From NCBI GenBank assembly GCA_016195295.1, contig JACPZV010000346.1, positions 1-9,927 on the forward strand: 9,927 nucleotides of DNA, in the 5' to 3' direction. The notes under the pieces are model-generated. The model ran no database searches. It was not told the origin of the DNA and saw only the letters and a list, made by a program, of their open reading frames with translations. The first letter of the stretch is position 1; every line of letters starts with the position of its first letter. Of this stretch, positions 1 through 5,840 are shown piece after piece. The position numbers were made by a program, and so were the translations under genes. Source of the DNA: Acidobacteriota bacterium. Its GTDB lineage: Bacteria; Acidobacteriota; Vicinamibacteria; Vicinamibacterales; CAVVIG01.

Positions 1-46
1 CCATTTCGGTGGCGGAGTCGGCCGCTCGTTTTGGAGTGAGATCCAT
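1..46 (-). CDS. N-terminal fragment of a gene cut by the left edge; possible hot-dog acyl-CoA thioesterase
   Basis: An ATG on the minus strand (complement of 44-46) opens a frame with no stop for the 15 codons left in the window, reading MDLTPKRAADSATEM. It lies downstream of, and in the same direction as, the large gene ending at 124, with a hairpin repeat between them. The pattern of a short Lys-containing start followed by Asp/Glu-Ser-x-Thr-Glu-Met resembles from memory the start of YciA-like hot-dog acyl-CoA thioesterases, where it precedes the VLPNDTN stretch. That stretch would lie outside the window, so the product is a guess. No clear Shine-Dalgarno is visible upstream of the ATG, which weakens the start call. 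Confidence 0.35.
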   Translation of the reverse strand, partial: MDLTPKRAADSATEM

Positions 47-59
47 CGCGGAAGGGACT

Positions 60-118
60 GGAGGCTGGGGACTAGAGGCTGGAAGAACGTTCTGCCTAGC
101 CTCCAGCCCCTAGCCTCC
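60..118. repeat. Imperfect inverted repeat built of 14-bp GGAGGCTGGGGACT-like words
   Basis: Left arm 60-82 and right arm 96-118 are 23 bases each and pair with four differences, all of which become G-U wobbles in one RNA orientation. The 13-base loop (83-95) contains the perfect palindrome AGAACGTTCT at 84-93. Each arm is itself a tandem of 14-bp words: TAGCCTCCAGCC occurs at 97-108 and again at 111-122. The right side runs into the TAG stop of the gene ending at 124. It could act as a terminator-like or mRNA-stabilising hairpin for that gene, though no long T-tract follows. Confidence 0.8.
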
Positions 119-123
119 AGCCT

Positions 124-3100
124 CTAGAAATCGTAGCCGATCCACACGGCGAAGCGCGGCTTGCGCCAGGCATCGCTGCAGCCTTGGCCGGTCACACTGC
201 AGCCGTTTTGGCCCGCAAACACCACATCTTCCCAAGCGGCGTTGAACGTCGTGCGCCACGACCAATCGAAGTGGATGGGGAAGCCGAGCGCGAAGGTTTC
301 CAACCCGAGTCCGTACGACGCGCGACCATCCTTCAGCCGGAAGCCGTTGATGGTCTGCGGCGGACCATACGTCAGGATGGGCAGCCCGGTCGCATCGAGG
401 ACGGCAGCACCCGTGAACGGGTTGATCTTATAACCCGTCACCACTTGACAGACTTCCGGCGAGCTGGTCGCGAACTTGTACCCCGAGGCGTTACATGGGT
501 CCGACGAAGGTTGATTGTTGAACCACGCGCCACCGATCCCGGCGAAGAACACGCCGCGGACGCCGCCGACGACGCCGATCGGCGTGAGCGCCGCTTCGAT
601 GAGCGGGAAGCGCAGCTCGGCGTTGGCGAACACGGTGTTCTGTCCCGCGAACTGGAGGTAGTCGTAGCCGCGCAGTTCGGAGTTGCCGCCGAAGTAGAGG
701 AAGTCGGGGAAGTCGCCGACGCTCTTGAATCCGCGGATCCGCGTCGCCAGCAGACCTGTCGTGCCGATTCTGAGGTAGTGCCGCACGTCGGCGTCGTAGG
801 TCTGTCGCGAGAGCAGACTGCCAATCGGCGGCGCGACGTCGTACGCGAGTCGCATCGTGCTGCCCGACAGCGGGCCGAATTCACGGAACACCGTCGTTTC
901 GGTGACGAACGCGGCGCCGACCGGCGTCATCGTCCCGTTGCGGAACACGGATTGGCCGTAGGCCTGCTGCTGGTACTGCTGCGCCACGGCCTCGACGCCC
1001 GGATCGTTGTACTGTTCGTCGAGATTCAACACGCCGCCCGACAGCTCGAGGCGGCGGAACCGGTCGAGCGGATAGATGCCGATGATGCTGCCGCCGCGGA
1101 TGGTCCGCGTCGCGATCGACAGATCGCGGCTGATGAACGGCGAGTACGACGGATCGTAAAAGACGCCGCCGAGCGACCCGTAGAAGAACTGCGTCTGCGA
1201 GTAGCCCTGCACCGCGTACTGGAACCGGCGCGACAAGTCGACGTAGGAGAGCGCCATCGTGCGGTACTGCGAGATGGACGCCGCGTAGAAGTTGAACTGC
1301 TTGTCGCCGAGCACGTCGCCGAAGGTGACCTGCGTGCCGCCGAAGATGTCGCCGTTGCTCGTGACGCCCACGTTCACCGGCGGCCGGCCTTCCAGAAACA
1401 TCTTCTCGAACGCGCCTTTCTTCCGATCGTTGGCCTTGACGAGCGTGTGCTGCAAGGGCGCCTGGAAATCGATGATCGGGCCGGGCGCGCCGAAATCGGA
1501 CGTGGCGGCCGTGTGCAGCGGCTCCTTCCGCTCGAGGGTGTGGATCCCGTACTCGCCCTTGTAGTAGCTCACGAACGCGATGCGGTTGGTCTTGCCCTCG
1601 TTCAGCACGACCGTGGACCAATTGCCGCCGAGCGCGTCGGTGTATTGCCGCAACTCGCCGGTCTTCATGTCCAGCGTCCAGATGTTGTAGATGTTGCCGT
1701 TCTTGGCCACCTCGGGCTCGAGCGGCACGGCCGGATCGGTGGCGGTCGACGAGAACACGAGCGTGTGATCGTCGACGAACTGGGCCGCCGTCTCGTCCTG
1801 CGTGCCGAAGGTGATTTGCGTCTTCTTCTTTGTATCGAGATCGAGGCGGAACAGCTTCTGGTTCCCGCTCACGCGCGCGTTGTAAATGATGTATTTCCCG
1901 TCGGCGGAGTACACCGGCCCGGCGTCTGCGAACGCATCGTCGGTCAGATTCGTGATCGCTTTCGTGTCCAGGTTGACGGTGTAGATGTCGCCGATGCCGC
2001 CCTTCAGCGCCGCGAAGGCGATGGTGTGGCCGTCGGGCGAGAAATTCGGCGACTCCGGCTCGTCGAGCGTCTTCAACGGGATGCGCTGCTCGATCTTCCG
2101 CGTCAGGACGTTCTGAATGACGAGCGTACGCTCCTTCTCGGTCCGCACGAAATACGCGATGCGGTCGCCCTTCGGCGCCCACGACATCCACGGCATTTCA
2201 AACCGCTCGCCGTACTGGACGATGTGGTCGAAGCCCATGTTTTTGTCGAATCCCGCCGTGAGGTTGCGGACGATCGATCCGTCTTTGGACGAGAGCAGGA
2301 CGATGTCGATCTCGCGGTCCTTGCGGTTCACGGTGACGGCCGCGATGAGATCGCCCGAAGGCGACGGCGCGATCGACAGCGCTTCGGCGAAGTTCGTTTT
2401 CTCCTTGTTCGGCGACAGATCCCGTCCGTAATCGGCGGGCCGCTCCTTGTCGCGGAACGGCTTGAACCGATCCTTCAGGTAGCGCTCGAAGGCTTGATCG
2501 AACTCGTCCTTCTTCATCTTGAGCGCTTCCTCGTAGGCGTCCTCGCCGCCGCCGATCACGCTCTTGCGCAGCGAGAACATGAACTGGCGGATGCCCTCCT
2601 TGCCGAACTTCGCCTCGATGAATTCGAAGACCGCGTGACCGAGGTTGTAGATGAGGCGCGGGTTGTTGCCGGCGTAGCCTTCGAGCTCGGTCATCTTCGG
2701 CACGATGTCGGCGACCGCCGCGTCGCGCACCGTCATCAAATCGATCGGACTCCAGAGGCCCCGCTCGTAGTCCGAGAGCCCCTCGTTCACCCACAGCGGC
2801 GCGCTGCGGCGCACAAGCCCCTGCGGGATGATGTCGAACTCGAACTGGTGCGTGAGCTCGTGCACGATGAGGCCGTAGAGCAGGTCGGGCGGGTCGTCGA
2901 GCGGCATGACCATCCGCTGGCGGATGGGCTCGGCGAACGCGCCGACGCCCTCGTCGGCCGCGCCGGGCGCGACGTTCTGCTGCTCGAACTCGCTGTGCGT
3001 CTTGAACAGGATGAGCTGCACTTTGAACGACAGGTCGTGTTTGAGGTCGGCGCTGATCTGTTGGTACGCGCTTTCGGCGTAGCCGGCGACGCGCTCCAGG

Positions 3101-3300
3101 TGCTGCTCGATCTCGGGGTAGTAGTAGATCTCGAAGTGGTCGGTCGTATAGATGTGCCACTCGAACTTGTCGTAGTGGATGTTGTTCTTGCCGAAATACG
3201 GCACCATCGAGGTCTGGGCGGCCGCGACGCCGGCGAAGCACACGACGAATGCGGCGCAAGCAACCGTGGCGAGGGGGGACAAGGGCACGCGGGTGCGCAT
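124..3300 (-). CDS. Secreted peptidase-MA-like / TolB propeller / BamA-like barrel fusion protein
   Basis: A 1058-residue exported protein of three parts. Residues 1-28 look like a signal peptide: Arg-rich start, hydrophobic core, Ala-Ala-Ala cleavage site before Gln29. Residues about 35-290 carry a gluzincin metallopeptidase signature, HELTH at 147-151 with a downstream Glu173 in WVNEGLSDY, as in the peptidase MA family, so zinc binding by His147, His151 and Glu173 is expected. Residues about 305-620 hold repeated SPDG and SADGKYI-type blades of a TolB/WD40-like propeller. Residues about 640-1058 are rich in beta strands, with GGNSELRGY at 871-879 matching the RGY motif of Omp85/BamA barrels, and the chain ends in Phe, as many outer-membrane proteins do. 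I see no POTRA domain. I chose the ATG at 3298-3300 because GAGG lies 8 bases upstream (3309-3312) and it begins the signal peptide; a start at 3372 would add 24 unlikely residues. Substrate unknown. Confidence 0.9.
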   Translation of the reverse strand: MRTRVPLSPLATVACAAFVVCFAGVAAAQTSMVPYFGKNNIHYDKFEWHIYTTDHFEIYYYPEIEQHLERVAGYAESAYQQISADLKHDLSFKVQLILFKTHSEFEQQNVAPGAADEGVGAFAEPIRQRMVMPLDDPPDLLYGLIVHELTHQFEFDIIPQGLVRRSAPLWVNEGLSDYERGLWSPIDLMTVRDAAVADIVPKMTELEGYAGNNPRLIYNLGHAVFEFIEAKFGKEGIRQFMFSLRKSVIGGGEDAYEEALKMKKDEFDQAFERYLKDRFKPFRDKERPADYGRDLSPNKEKTNFAEALSIAPSPSGDLIAAVTVNRKDREIDIVLLSSKDGSIVRNLTAGFDKNMGFDHIVQYGERFEMPWMSWAPKGDRIAYFVRTEKERTLVIQNVLTRKIEQRIPLKTLDEPESPNFSPDGHTIAFAALKGGIGDIYTVNLDTKAITNLTDDAFADAGPVYSADGKYIIYNARVSGNQKLFRLDLDTKKKTQITFGTQDETAAQFVDDHTLVFSSTATDPAVPLEPEVAKNGNIYNIWTLDMKTGELRQYTDALGGNWSTVVLNEGKTNRIAFVSYYKGEYGIHTLERKEPLHTAATSDFGAPGPIIDFQAPLQHTLVKANDRKKGAFEKMFLEGRPPVNVGVTSNGDIFGGTQVTFGDVLGDKQFNFYAASISQYRTMALSYVDLSRRFQYAVQGYSQTQFFYGSLGGVFYDPSYSPFISRDLSIATRTIRGGSIIGIYPLDRFRRLELSGGVLNLDEQYNDPGVEAVAQQYQQQAYGQSVFRNGTMTPVGAAFVTETTVFREFGPLSGSTMRLAYDVAPPIGSLLSRQTYDADVRHYLRIGTTGLLATRIRGFKSVGDFPDFLYFGGNSELRGYDYLQFAGQNTVFANAELRFPLIEAALTPIGVVGGVRGVFFAGIGGAWFNNQPSSDPCNASGYKFATSSPEVCQVVTGYKINPFTGAAVLDATGLPILTYGPPQTINGFRLKDGRASYGLGLETFALGFPIHFDWSWRTTFNAAWEDVVFAGQNGCSVTGQGCSDAWRKPRFAVWIGYDF

Positions 3301-3343
3301 AGGCAATACCTCGGATGGCGGAAAACGCTCGAAGCCTGTCGCG

Positions 3344-3372
3344 ATCTTACTGTGACGCCCGGACCCCTGCAA
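3344..3372 (-). promoter_or_regulatory. Candidate sigma-70-type promoter for the peptidase/barrel gene
   Basis: On the minus strand TTGCAG (3367-3372) and TAAGAT (3344-3349) are separated by exactly 17 bases. They match the consensus at 3 of 6 and 4 of 6 positions. The expected transcript start would leave a leader of about 35-40 bases containing the GAGG ribosome site at 3309-3312. The match is modest and unsupported by any other signal. Confidence 0.35.
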
Positions 3373-3452
3373 AGGCCGTGCTCGGCGTTACGCCTTCTTT
3401 GCGTGGGTCTTGTCCTCTTGGCGATGCGCGCCCTGCCTCATTTCGGAGACGG

Positions 3453-3458
3453 TATACT
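3453..3458 (+). promoter_or_regulatory. Candidate -10 element upstream of the sigma factor gene
   Basis: TATACT matches TATAAT at 5 of 6 positions and lies 20 bases before the sigma ATG, in the divergent spacer. No convincing -35 box sits 16-18 bases upstream. A start near 3465 would give a short leader holding GAGGA at 3470-3474. Many ECF operons are autoregulated, but I do not see a clear GGAAC-type -35 here. Confidence 0.3.
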
Positions 3459-3478
3459 GTCCGCCAGGCGAGGAATAA

Positions 3479-4048
3479 ATGGAGACGCGCCAGGGTTTAC
3501 GTCGGGTGTCGGCCTCGTTCGAGGCGGAGGCGCTCGCGTCCCTCGACAGCTTGTATCGCGCCGCGCGGCGCCTCACGAGCGTGCCGGCCGACGCGGAGGA
3601 TTTGGTCCAGGAGACGTACCTGAAAGCGTTCCGCGCGGCCGATCAATTCGAGCCGGGAACGAACCTGAGGGCTTGGTTGTTCACCATTCTCCACAACACC
3701 GCGCGAAACCGGGCGCGGGACCGCGCGCGCGACACCGTCACGATTGACAGTGAAACGGTCGATCGCGCCGCCGAAATGGGCCCGCCGGGGCGAACGTTTG
3801 AAGGGGCGGTCGAGACGCCGGAGTCGCTGCTGCTGCGGGAGACGCTGGCGCCCGAGCTTCAGGCCGCCGTCGACGCGATGCCCGAGACGTTCCGCGAAGC
3901 CGTCTGGTTACGCGACGTGGAAGGGTTTTCTTACGCCGAAATCGCCGAGATGCTCTCGATTCCCATGGGCACCGTGATGTCGCGCATTTCGCGCGGACGA
4001 CAAATGCTGTTCGAACGCCTCAATCATATGCGACCGGTCAATGCGTAG
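3479..4048 (+). CDS. ECF-family RNA polymerase sigma-70 factor
   Basis: This 189-residue protein has the two-domain layout of extracytoplasmic-function sigma factors, which direct RNA polymerase to stress promoters. Region 2 spans about residues 15-85, with DLVQETYLKAF at 41-51 and the Trp-containing segment LRAWLFTILHNTARNRAR at 63-80. Region 4 spans about 124-182, with the helix-turn-helix GFSYAEIAEMLSIPMGTVMSRI at roughly 149-170. The linker (about 86-123) is acidic and Gly/Pro-rich. There is no extra C-terminal domain, and the length is normal for the family. The ATG at 3479 follows GAGGA (3470-3474) by 4 bases, which is a little close. The stop overlaps the start of the next gene, an anti-sigma factor, so the pair is almost certainly co-expressed and the sigma factor is likely held inactive at the membrane. 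The regulon is unknown. Confidence 0.95.
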   Translation: METRQGLRRVSASFEAEALASLDSLYRAARRLTSVPADAEDLVQETYLKAFRAADQFEPGTNLRAWLFTILHNTARNRARDRARDTVTIDSETVDRAAEMGPPGRTFEGAVETPESLLLRETLAPELQAAVDAMPETFREAVWLRDVEGFSYAEIAEMLSIPMGTVMSRISRGRQMLFERLNHMRPVNA

Positions 4049-4880
4049 CTGCCGCGACCTCGATCCGCTCGTCACGCCGTACGTCGACGGCGAACTGCCC
4101 GACACCGATCGTCGGGCGGTCGACGATCACCTGCGCGTGTGCGCCCCGTGCCATTCACGGATCGCGGCCGAGCGGGCCGTCCACGAGCTCGTTCGCACGC
4201 GGCGCGCCGATTTGTGCGCCCTGGAGACGACGACCGCTCCGGACGCCCTGCGCACGCGATGCGCCCGAACCGCGCGCGAGGCCGCACTGCAGCACCTCGC
4301 ACCCGGCACAGCACCCGGCACCGCGGCACCCCGCACGGCACCCAGCACTCCAGCACTCCGCACCCCGGCACCTCGTGCCTGGATCTCGCGAGCGACTCCT
4401 TGGGCCCTCGCGGCGTCGCTGGTGCTCGTGGTCGGCGGCGCGTTCCTTTACCAAGCCACGGACGCATCGTCGCGCGTGCTGGCCGCCGAGTTGACCGCGG
4501 ACCACGTGAAGTGCTTCGCGCTGAACAGCGCGTTTGGCACGCACCACACCGCGGCGACGGTTGAAGCGTCGATGCTGTCAGGTTTCGGCTGGCGCGTGCA
4601 CCTGCCGGAGGAGGTCTCGCGCGCCGGGCTCGAGCTCGTCGGCTCGCGGCCGTGTCTCTACGGTGAAGGCAAGATCGCGCACATCATGTATCGCCACCGG
4701 GGCGAACCCGTGTCGCTCTTCATGCTGCCGCGGACGGCGAGGGCGCAGGAGTTCGTCGAGGTCCTGGGCCATGAGGCCGCGATCTGGTGCGCGGGGAATC
4801 GCACGTTCGTCCTGGTCTCGCGCGAGCCGCGGCGCGAAGTGGAACGCATGGCGGCGCTCGTGCAGGCCTCCTTGCGATAA
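4041..4880 (+). CDS. Membrane anti-sigma factor with zf-HC2 zinc finger and Cys-containing periplasmic domain
   Basis: A 279-residue protein that should bind and inhibit the sigma factor encoded just upstream. The N-terminus carries a zinc-binding anti-sigma (ZAS/zf-HC2) motif: Cys4, then His30, Cys34 and Cys37 in HLRVCAPC. A Pro/Ala/Thr-rich linker (about 84-112) follows, then one membrane helix (about 121-139, beginning WALAASLVLVV), and a soluble C-terminal domain of about 140 residues predicted to face the periplasm. That domain contains Cys158, Cys205 and Cys250 plus several His residues. I recognise its general look from anti-sigma proteins of other soil bacteria but cannot name a domain. 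The ATG overlaps the sigma gene by 8 bases (ATGCGTAG), and there is no strong ribosome site of its own, which points to translational coupling. The linker DNA is an unusual GCACCC-word repeat. Confidence 0.9.
   Translation: MRSCRDLDPLVTPYVDGELPDTDRRAVDDHLRVCAPCHSRIAAERAVHELVRTRRADLCALETTTAPDALRTRCARTAREAALQHLAPGTAPGTAAPRTAPSTPALRTPAPRAWISRATPWALAASLVLVVGGAFLYQATDASSRVLAAELTADHVKCFALNSAFGTHHTAATVEASMLSGFGWRVHLPEEVSRAGLELVGSRPCLYGEGKIAHIMYRHRGEPVSLFMLPRTARAQEFVEVLGHEAAIWCAGNRTFVLVSREPRREVERMAALVQASLR
4292..4375 (+). repeat. GCACCC-word repeat inside the anti-sigma gene
   Basis: About twelve successive words begin with GCAC, most of them 7-8 bases long, such as GCACCCG, GCACCCA, GCACTCC and GCACCTC. 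The tract encodes residues about 84-112, the Pro/Ala/Thr linker between the zinc finger and the membrane helix. The frame is maintained although the words vary in length. The style of the words is like that of the intergenic repeats elsewhere in the window. Confidence 0.75.
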
Positions 4881-4887
4881 TCACAAT

Positions 4888-4915
4888 GCGGATCGCGGAT
4901 TGCGGGTTGCGGAAT
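4888..4915 (+). repeat. Four tandem 7-mers of GCGGATT type between the anti-sigma and thioredoxin genes
   Basis: Four 7-base words follow one another without gaps: GCGGATC, GCGGATT, GCGGGTT and GCGGAAT. They fill most of the 48-base gap between the anti-sigma stop (4880) and the chosen thioredoxin start (4929). The last word contains part of an upstream in-frame ATG at 4914, which I regard as a by-product of the repeat. Confidence 0.75.
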
Positions 4916-4928
4916 GGAGACTGATCGA

Positions 4929-5468
4929 ATGCGATGGACGATGGCGGCGGGCAGTTGTCTGGCGTTCGCGCTGCTGACGCTGAACGCCGACCCCGACTGG
5001 TTTACGGGCGCCACCGCGGCGGCGCCGGGCGCCACGGCCTGTCCGGCCACTGCGAAGCCGGCGAACTTCAACTTCACGCTGAAGGACATCAACAATGCGG
5101 ACGTGAAGCTCGCGTCGCTCAAGGGCAAGGTCGTGCTGCTCGATTTCTGGGCCACGTGGTGCGGACCGTGCAAGATCGAGATTCCCTGGTTCATCGAGTT
5201 CCAGCGGAAGTACGGCAAGAGCGGACTGCAGGTGGTCGGCGTGTCGGTCGACGACACGCTCGCCAAGCTGAAGCCCTACGTCGCGCAGATGAAAATGAAC
5301 TATCTCGTGCTGCAGGGCCTCGATCACGACGACATGCAGGAGGCGTTCGGTCCGATGATGGGCATCCCCGTGACGGTCGTGATTTCACGCGACGGCAACG
5401 TGTGCGCGAAGCACACGGGCCTGACCTCCAAGGACGCGTTCGAGAACGAAATCAAGGCACTTTTGTAG
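4929..5468 (+). CDS. Exported TlpA/ResA-like thioredoxin-fold protein
   Basis: A 179-residue thiol-disulfide oxidoreductase candidate. A short hydrophobic N-terminal segment (about residues 5-18) suggests export or membrane anchoring; I see no proper lipobox, so a lipoprotein is not supported. The rest is a TlpA/AhpC-TSA-type thioredoxin fold: KVVLLDFWATWCGPC with the active site Cys78-Gly-Pro-Cys81, a VVGVSVDD strand-turn typical of TlpA/ResA proteins, and the cis-proline loop GIPVT with Pro147. Such proteins reduce disulfides in the periplasm, often for cytochrome c maturation or folding, but no cytochrome genes are nearby. I chose the ATG at 4929 because GGAG (4916-4919) lies 9 bases upstream; the in-frame ATG at 4914 falls in the 7-mer repeat without a good ribosome site. 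It follows the anti-sigma gene by 48 bases and may be co-transcribed with it, perhaps acting on its cysteines. Confidence 0.9.
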   Translation: MRWTMAAGSCLAFALLTLNADPDWFTGATAAAPGATACPATAKPANFNFTLKDINNADVKLASLKGKVVLLDFWATWCGPCKIEIPWFIEFQRKYGKSGLQVVGVSVDDTLAKLKPYVAQMKMNYLVLQGLDHDDMQEAFGPMMGIPVTVVISRDGNVCAKHTGLTSKDAFENEIKALL

Positions 5469-5501
5469 TCCCCGCGCCGTGGATCGACAGCCGTGCTTGC
5501 G

Positions 5502-5510
5502 TGATATGAT
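5502..5510 (+). promoter_or_regulatory. Extended -10 promoter candidate, possibly giving a leaderless mRNA
   Basis: TGATATGAT combines an upstream TG with TATGAT (5505-5510), which matches TATAAT at 5 of 6 positions. Transcription would begin about 7 bases later, at 5517-5518, which is the A of the preferred ATG of the next gene. There is no Shine-Dalgarno in front of that ATG, consistent with a leaderless transcript. No good -35 is visible, but extended -10 promoters can do without one. Confidence 0.4.
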
Positions 5511-5517
5511 CGGGCCG

Positions 5518-5742
5518 ATGTTGAAGGGTTTCACGCACGCCCGACTGGCCTGCGGCTGCCGCATCACCTTCCGCGAAGGTGTCGAGGGGAGTCCGGTGAC
5601 GGTCGTGGTCGACGAGAAGTCGCCCGCGTGCACCGTGCCGCTTCACGTCCGCCATCTGCCACTGTTCGACTACCGCGAAGCCCTGCGGCCGTCGACGCGC
5701 GTGGGCCCGCCGGGGGAAGAAGAGTTCGAAGAGGAAAGCTGA
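5518..5742 (+). CDS. Small Cys/His protein of unknown function
   Basis: A 74-residue soluble protein that I cannot assign to a family. It starts MLKGFTHARLACGC and contains Cys12 and Cys14 as CxC, then Cys38, His43 and His46 in the segment PACTVPLHVRHLP. This set could bind zinc or iron, though the spacing is not a standard zinc ribbon. The C-terminus is acidic, ending GEEEFEEES. There is no signal peptide or membrane segment. Codon use is GC-rich like the neighbours, and the ordered mix of beta-type and polar segments looks like a real protein rather than a chance frame. Possible starts are a GTG at 5479 and ATGs at 5506 and 5518. I prefer 5518 because the residues before it look unselected and a -10 box covers them. 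A terminator at 5807-5834 closes this unit. Confidence 0.7.
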   Translation: MLKGFTHARLACGCRITFREGVEGSPVTVVVDEKSPACTVPLHVRHLPLFDYREALRPSTRVGPPGEEEFEEES

Positions 5743-5758
5743 ACGGTTCGTCGCTGGT

Positions 5759-5798
5759 TTAGCGGGCTTCGCCGGGAATTAGCGGCGTTTCGCCGGTA
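5759..5798 (+). repeat. Two adjacent 20-bp TTAGCGG...TTCGCCGG repeats
   Basis: Units 5759-5778 and 5779-5798 both start TTAGCGG, contain TTCGCCGG and differ mainly by a one-base shift in the middle. Each can fold into a small hairpin; in the second, CGGCG pairs with CGCCG around TTT. They occupy the gap between the small Cys/His gene and the exporter operon and overlap the putative -10 at 5797. Confidence 0.7.
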
Positions 5799-5802
5799 GA
5801 AT
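5797..5802 (+). promoter_or_regulatory. Candidate -10 element for the exporter operon
   Basis: TAGAAT matches TATAAT at 5 of 6 positions, 38 bases before the GTG start of the membrane-fusion gene. The -35 region (5774-5780, GGGAATT) does not match TTGACA; it faintly resembles the GGAAC of ECF promoters, but the -10 does not look ECF-like. Transcription would begin near 5809, inside the left arm of the following terminator. Confidence 0.3.
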
Positions 5803-5806
5803 ATTG

Positions 5807-5834
5807 CGCAGGGCCAGGTCCCTGCGTTCTTTTT
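5807..5834 (+). terminator. Rho-independent terminator between the small gene and the exporter operon
   Basis: A perfect 7-bp stem CGCAGGG (5807-5813) with CCCTGCG (5820-5826) encloses a 6-base loop and is followed directly by TTCTTTTT (5827-5834). It lies 64 bases after the stop of the small Cys/His gene and only 6 bases before the GTG at 5841, so it should separate the upstream transcript from the exporter operon. Confidence 0.75.
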
Positions 5835-5840
5835 GTACCC

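Noticed and set aside
881..3263. Minus-strand frames of 436, 353 and 158 codons
   Set aside because: They are alternative frames of the peptidase/barrel gene with extreme Arg/Ser bias and no recognisable motif.
3383..3399. GGCG-TTA-CGCC followed by TTCTTT as a terminator in the divergent spacer
   Set aside because: The stem is only 4 bp with a 3-base loop, the T-tract is broken, and it lies upstream of both divergent genes where a terminator makes little sense.
184..3747. Very long open frame (1187 codons) on the plus strand
   Set aside because: It lies antisense to the peptidase/barrel gene and runs on into the sigma gene; the translation is Arg/Val/Asp/Glu-rich without domains, as expected for a shadow frame in GC-rich DNA.
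4929..4990. Lipoprotein signal at Cys10 of the thioredoxin-like protein
   Set aside because: The Cys comes before most of the hydrophobic stretch instead of after it, so it does not form a lipobox.
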